This document shows, in pieces, positions 5,608 through 6,764 of a stretch of DNA of 6,764 bases (the first letter of the stretch is position 1; the number at the start of each line of letters is the position of its first letter). A program made the translations under genes and the position numbers. The stretch covers positions 1 to 6,764 of the forward strand of contig JAUIHC010000165.1 in assembly GCA_030432455.1 (NCBI GenBank), in the 5' to 3' direction. This DNA comes from Phycisphaerae bacterium. Its GTDB lineage: Bacteria; Planctomycetota; Phycisphaerae; Phycisphaerales; SM1A02. Below the pieces are notes generated by a model. That model had not been told where the DNA came from. It searched no databases and saw only the letters and a program-made list of their open reading frames with translations.

Positions 5608-6513
5608 TCATGAACGAGGAGGCTCGAGTATGAGCGTGGCCCGAACCGGCCAGTGGTCGGACAGAGGCCCCGCGTCGTGCGTCGGCCGCAGGATGTCCGC
5701 CGCCTCGACGGCGAGGCCGCGGACCAGCACGAAGTCGATCCGCCCCGACCGCGCGTCGGCGTCCCAGCCGTTCCAGGTGCCGCTCGGTGACTTGGGCGTG
5801 TCCCGACGCTCCTCGGTCGTCGCCCACGCATCGATGAACGCGCCATCGGCGCCCGCCGCGAGCAGTGTCTCGACCGGCGGCGAGCCCGGGGTTGCGTTGA
5901 AGTCTCCGACGATGACGACCGGCTCGTGCCGCATCGCCTCTGGCCGGGCGGCAAGACGCGCCCGCACGAGCGCCGCGCCCTTCGCCCTCGCCTTGGCGCT
6001 CTGATGATCGAGATGCAGGTTGCAGACCCAGATCGCGGGAAGCGTCGGCGACGCCTCGACCGATACCAGTCGGATCATCGTGACCATCCGCGTGCACGCG
6101 GTGTTCCACGACATCGATCCCGGCACGTCGGGCGTCTCGCTCAACCAGAAATGCGTCGCGTGCTCGGGATCGAGTCGCCAGCGATCGCGACGCCAGAGAA
6201 CCGGCACCGCCTCGCCTCGGGTCGCCTCGCGTTCGCGACCACGACCGAAGGCGTCGTAGCCGGGCAGCCCCTTCCGGATCGCCGCGAGTTGATGCGGCAG
6301 GACCTCCTGCAGACCGAGCACATCCGGAGACCCATCCCGCAGATGCGCGATCACGCCCTCGCGACGATGCCGCCACGCATGCGGACCGTCACCGGGATTG
6401 TCGTAGCGGATGTTCCAGGTCTCGACCGTCACGGTCGGGGGATCGGCCACGAGCGACGACGGCGGGAAGGCGATCGCCGCGAGCACGGCCACGAGTCGGA
6501 GAAGCTGGGCCAC
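5608..6513 (-). CDS. Secreted endonuclease/exonuclease/phosphatase-family hydrolase
   Basis: This 301-residue protein belongs to the metal-dependent EEP superfamily (DNase I, exonuclease III and phosphodiesterase relatives). Residues 1-23 are a signal peptide ending SLVA, with likely cleavage before DPP, so it acts outside the cytoplasm. The family motifs appear in order: ETWNIRYDN (N34), PDVLGLQE (E70, metal ligand), VPVLWRR, FWLSETPDVPGS, NLHLDH (165-170, with H167), VIVGDFN (D204, N206), RIDFVLV (D260) and LSDHWPV (D286-H287). All expected catalytic positions look intact and the length is normal for the single-domain members. The start is GTG at 6513, with GGAG 7 nt upstream. The substrate (nucleic acid, phosphodiester or phospholipid headgroup) cannot be told from sequence; export suggests nutrient or phosphate scavenging. 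It is convergent with the hypothetical gene and has no obvious operon partner in the window. Confidence 0.92.
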   Translation of the reverse strand: MAQLLRLVAVLAAIAFPPSSLVADPPTVTVETWNIRYDNPGDGPHAWRHRREGVIAHLRDGSPDVLGLQEVLPHQLAAIRKGLPGYDAFGRGREREATRGEAVPVLWRRDRWRLDPEHATHFWLSETPDVPGSMSWNTACTRMVTMIRLVSVEASPTLPAIWVCNLHLDHQSAKARAKGAALVRARLAARPEAMRHEPVVIVGDFNATPGSPPVETLLAAGADGAFIDAWATTEERRDTPKSPSGTWNGWDADARSGRIDFVLVRGLAVEAADILRPTHDAGPLSDHWPVRATLILEPPRS

Positions 6514-6520
6514 GGGGTTG

Positions 6521-6524
6521 CTCC
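6521..6524 (-). promoter_or_regulatory. Shine-Dalgarno for the GTG start at 6513
   Basis: On the minus strand GGAG (6524 to 6521) lies 7 nt before the GTG at 6513. It supports this start, which also places an intact signal peptide at the N-terminus. Confidence 0.6.
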
Positions 6525-6549
6525 AAAGGGCCCGTCATTGTGCCCGCTC

Positions 6550-6603
6550 GAACGACACGCGGGCGATCGACGAGATCGTCGACCGCCCGCGTTCGTGTCG
6601 TTC
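6550..6603. terminator. Large imperfect hairpin upstream of the EEP hydrolase gene
   Basis: GAACGACA (6550-6557) pairs with TGTCGTTC (6596-6603). CGCGGGCG (6558-6565) pairs with CGCCCGCG (6584-6591). TCGACG (6567-6572) pairs with CGTCGA (6577-6582) around an AGAT loop. The only defects are one A-C mismatch and a 4-nt TTCG bulge (6592-6595), giving 22 base pairs in 54 nt. It lies about 37 bp before the GTG of the hydrolase gene. It may be the terminator of a leftward gene outside the window, or a structured leader. No U-tract follows on either strand, so the terminator label is tentative; the structure itself is clear. Confidence 0.5.
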
Positions 6604-6764
6604 CGGTTCCGTCGGCCCCCCGGGGAGAGTCGGCCGCTGCCGGCATCGCCTCGGCCTCCGGCGAGCGTGGCCGCCGCAGTCGTGCCCCGAGGCATGAGGG
6701 GCATCGACCCGCCGCCCCGCCGACTTGACCGTTTTGGCCGTTTATTCGGCGATCCCGCGCGCCG
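6604..6764. other. Right-edge stretch with no convincing gene; short AT-rich patch
   Basis: No frame here has both a ribosome site and protein-like composition. A small stem TGCCCC (6683-6688) with GGGGCA (6698-6703) is visible. Near the edge is an AT-rich patch at 6724-6746 in an otherwise very GC-rich stretch. It contains two adjacent copies of GRCCGTTT (6727-6734 and 6736-6743) and a TTGACC hexamer, but no matching -10 element at normal spacing. Confidence 0.4.

Noticed and set aside
4869..5954. 361-codon minus-strand frame over the hypothetical and hydrolase genes
   Set aside because: It crosses the convergent gene ends, is Arg/Ser-rich, and overlaps the hydrolase frame, whose catalytic motifs are intact.
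5453..6376. 307-codon minus-strand frame overlapping the hydrolase gene
   Set aside because: It is the same strand in a different frame; the hydrolase frame carries all EEP motifs and this one carries none.
6429..6704. 91-codon minus-strand frame starting near the right edge
   Set aside because: It reads through the large hairpin and into the hydrolase gene out of frame; composition is Arg/Gly/Ser-rich with no motif.

Overview
The window is GC-rich and gene-dense, and reads as chromosome from a planctomycete, most likely the Phycisphaerae/Phycisphaerales branch. Three signs point there: a secreted protein ending in dockerin-like DxDGDG calcium loops and a 'LGYWGGC' tail, a neighbouring secreted protein with a PEP-CTERM-like tail ending in an arginine cluster, and frequent GTG starts. 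The placement comes from recognising protein styles, not from a marker gene.

Left part (1-2012, plus strand): the C-terminal part of an NAD kinase runs in from the left edge. After a 55-bp spacer made mostly of a 7-bp tandem repeat comes a complete seryl-tRNA synthetase. These are housekeeping genes.

Middle (2045-3937, minus strand): two exported proteins are read leftward. The first (3937 to 3227) has a signal peptide, a beta-rich body and a PEP-CTERM-like anchor. The second (3061 to 2045) has a signal peptide, a beta-helix repeat region and three dockerin-like EF-hand loops. Together they suggest cell-surface or extracellular display. Whether the first is a cohesin-like partner of the second is a hypothesis raised in the findings.

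Right part: a 346-bp divergent spacer separates the exported pair from a plus-strand gene (4284-5510) for an unrecognised 408-residue protein with a possible helix-turn-helix near its N-terminus and a strong hairpin inside its coding sequence. It converges on a minus-strand gene (6513 to 5608) for a secreted endonuclease/exonuclease/phosphatase-family enzyme. The last 251 bp hold no convincing gene, but contain a 54-nt imperfect hairpin and a short AT-rich patch.

I see no tRNA, rRNA, CRISPR array, insertion sequence or phage gene. The less ordinary features are the secreted pair, the orphan protein, the heptamer repeat before serS and the two strong hairpins.
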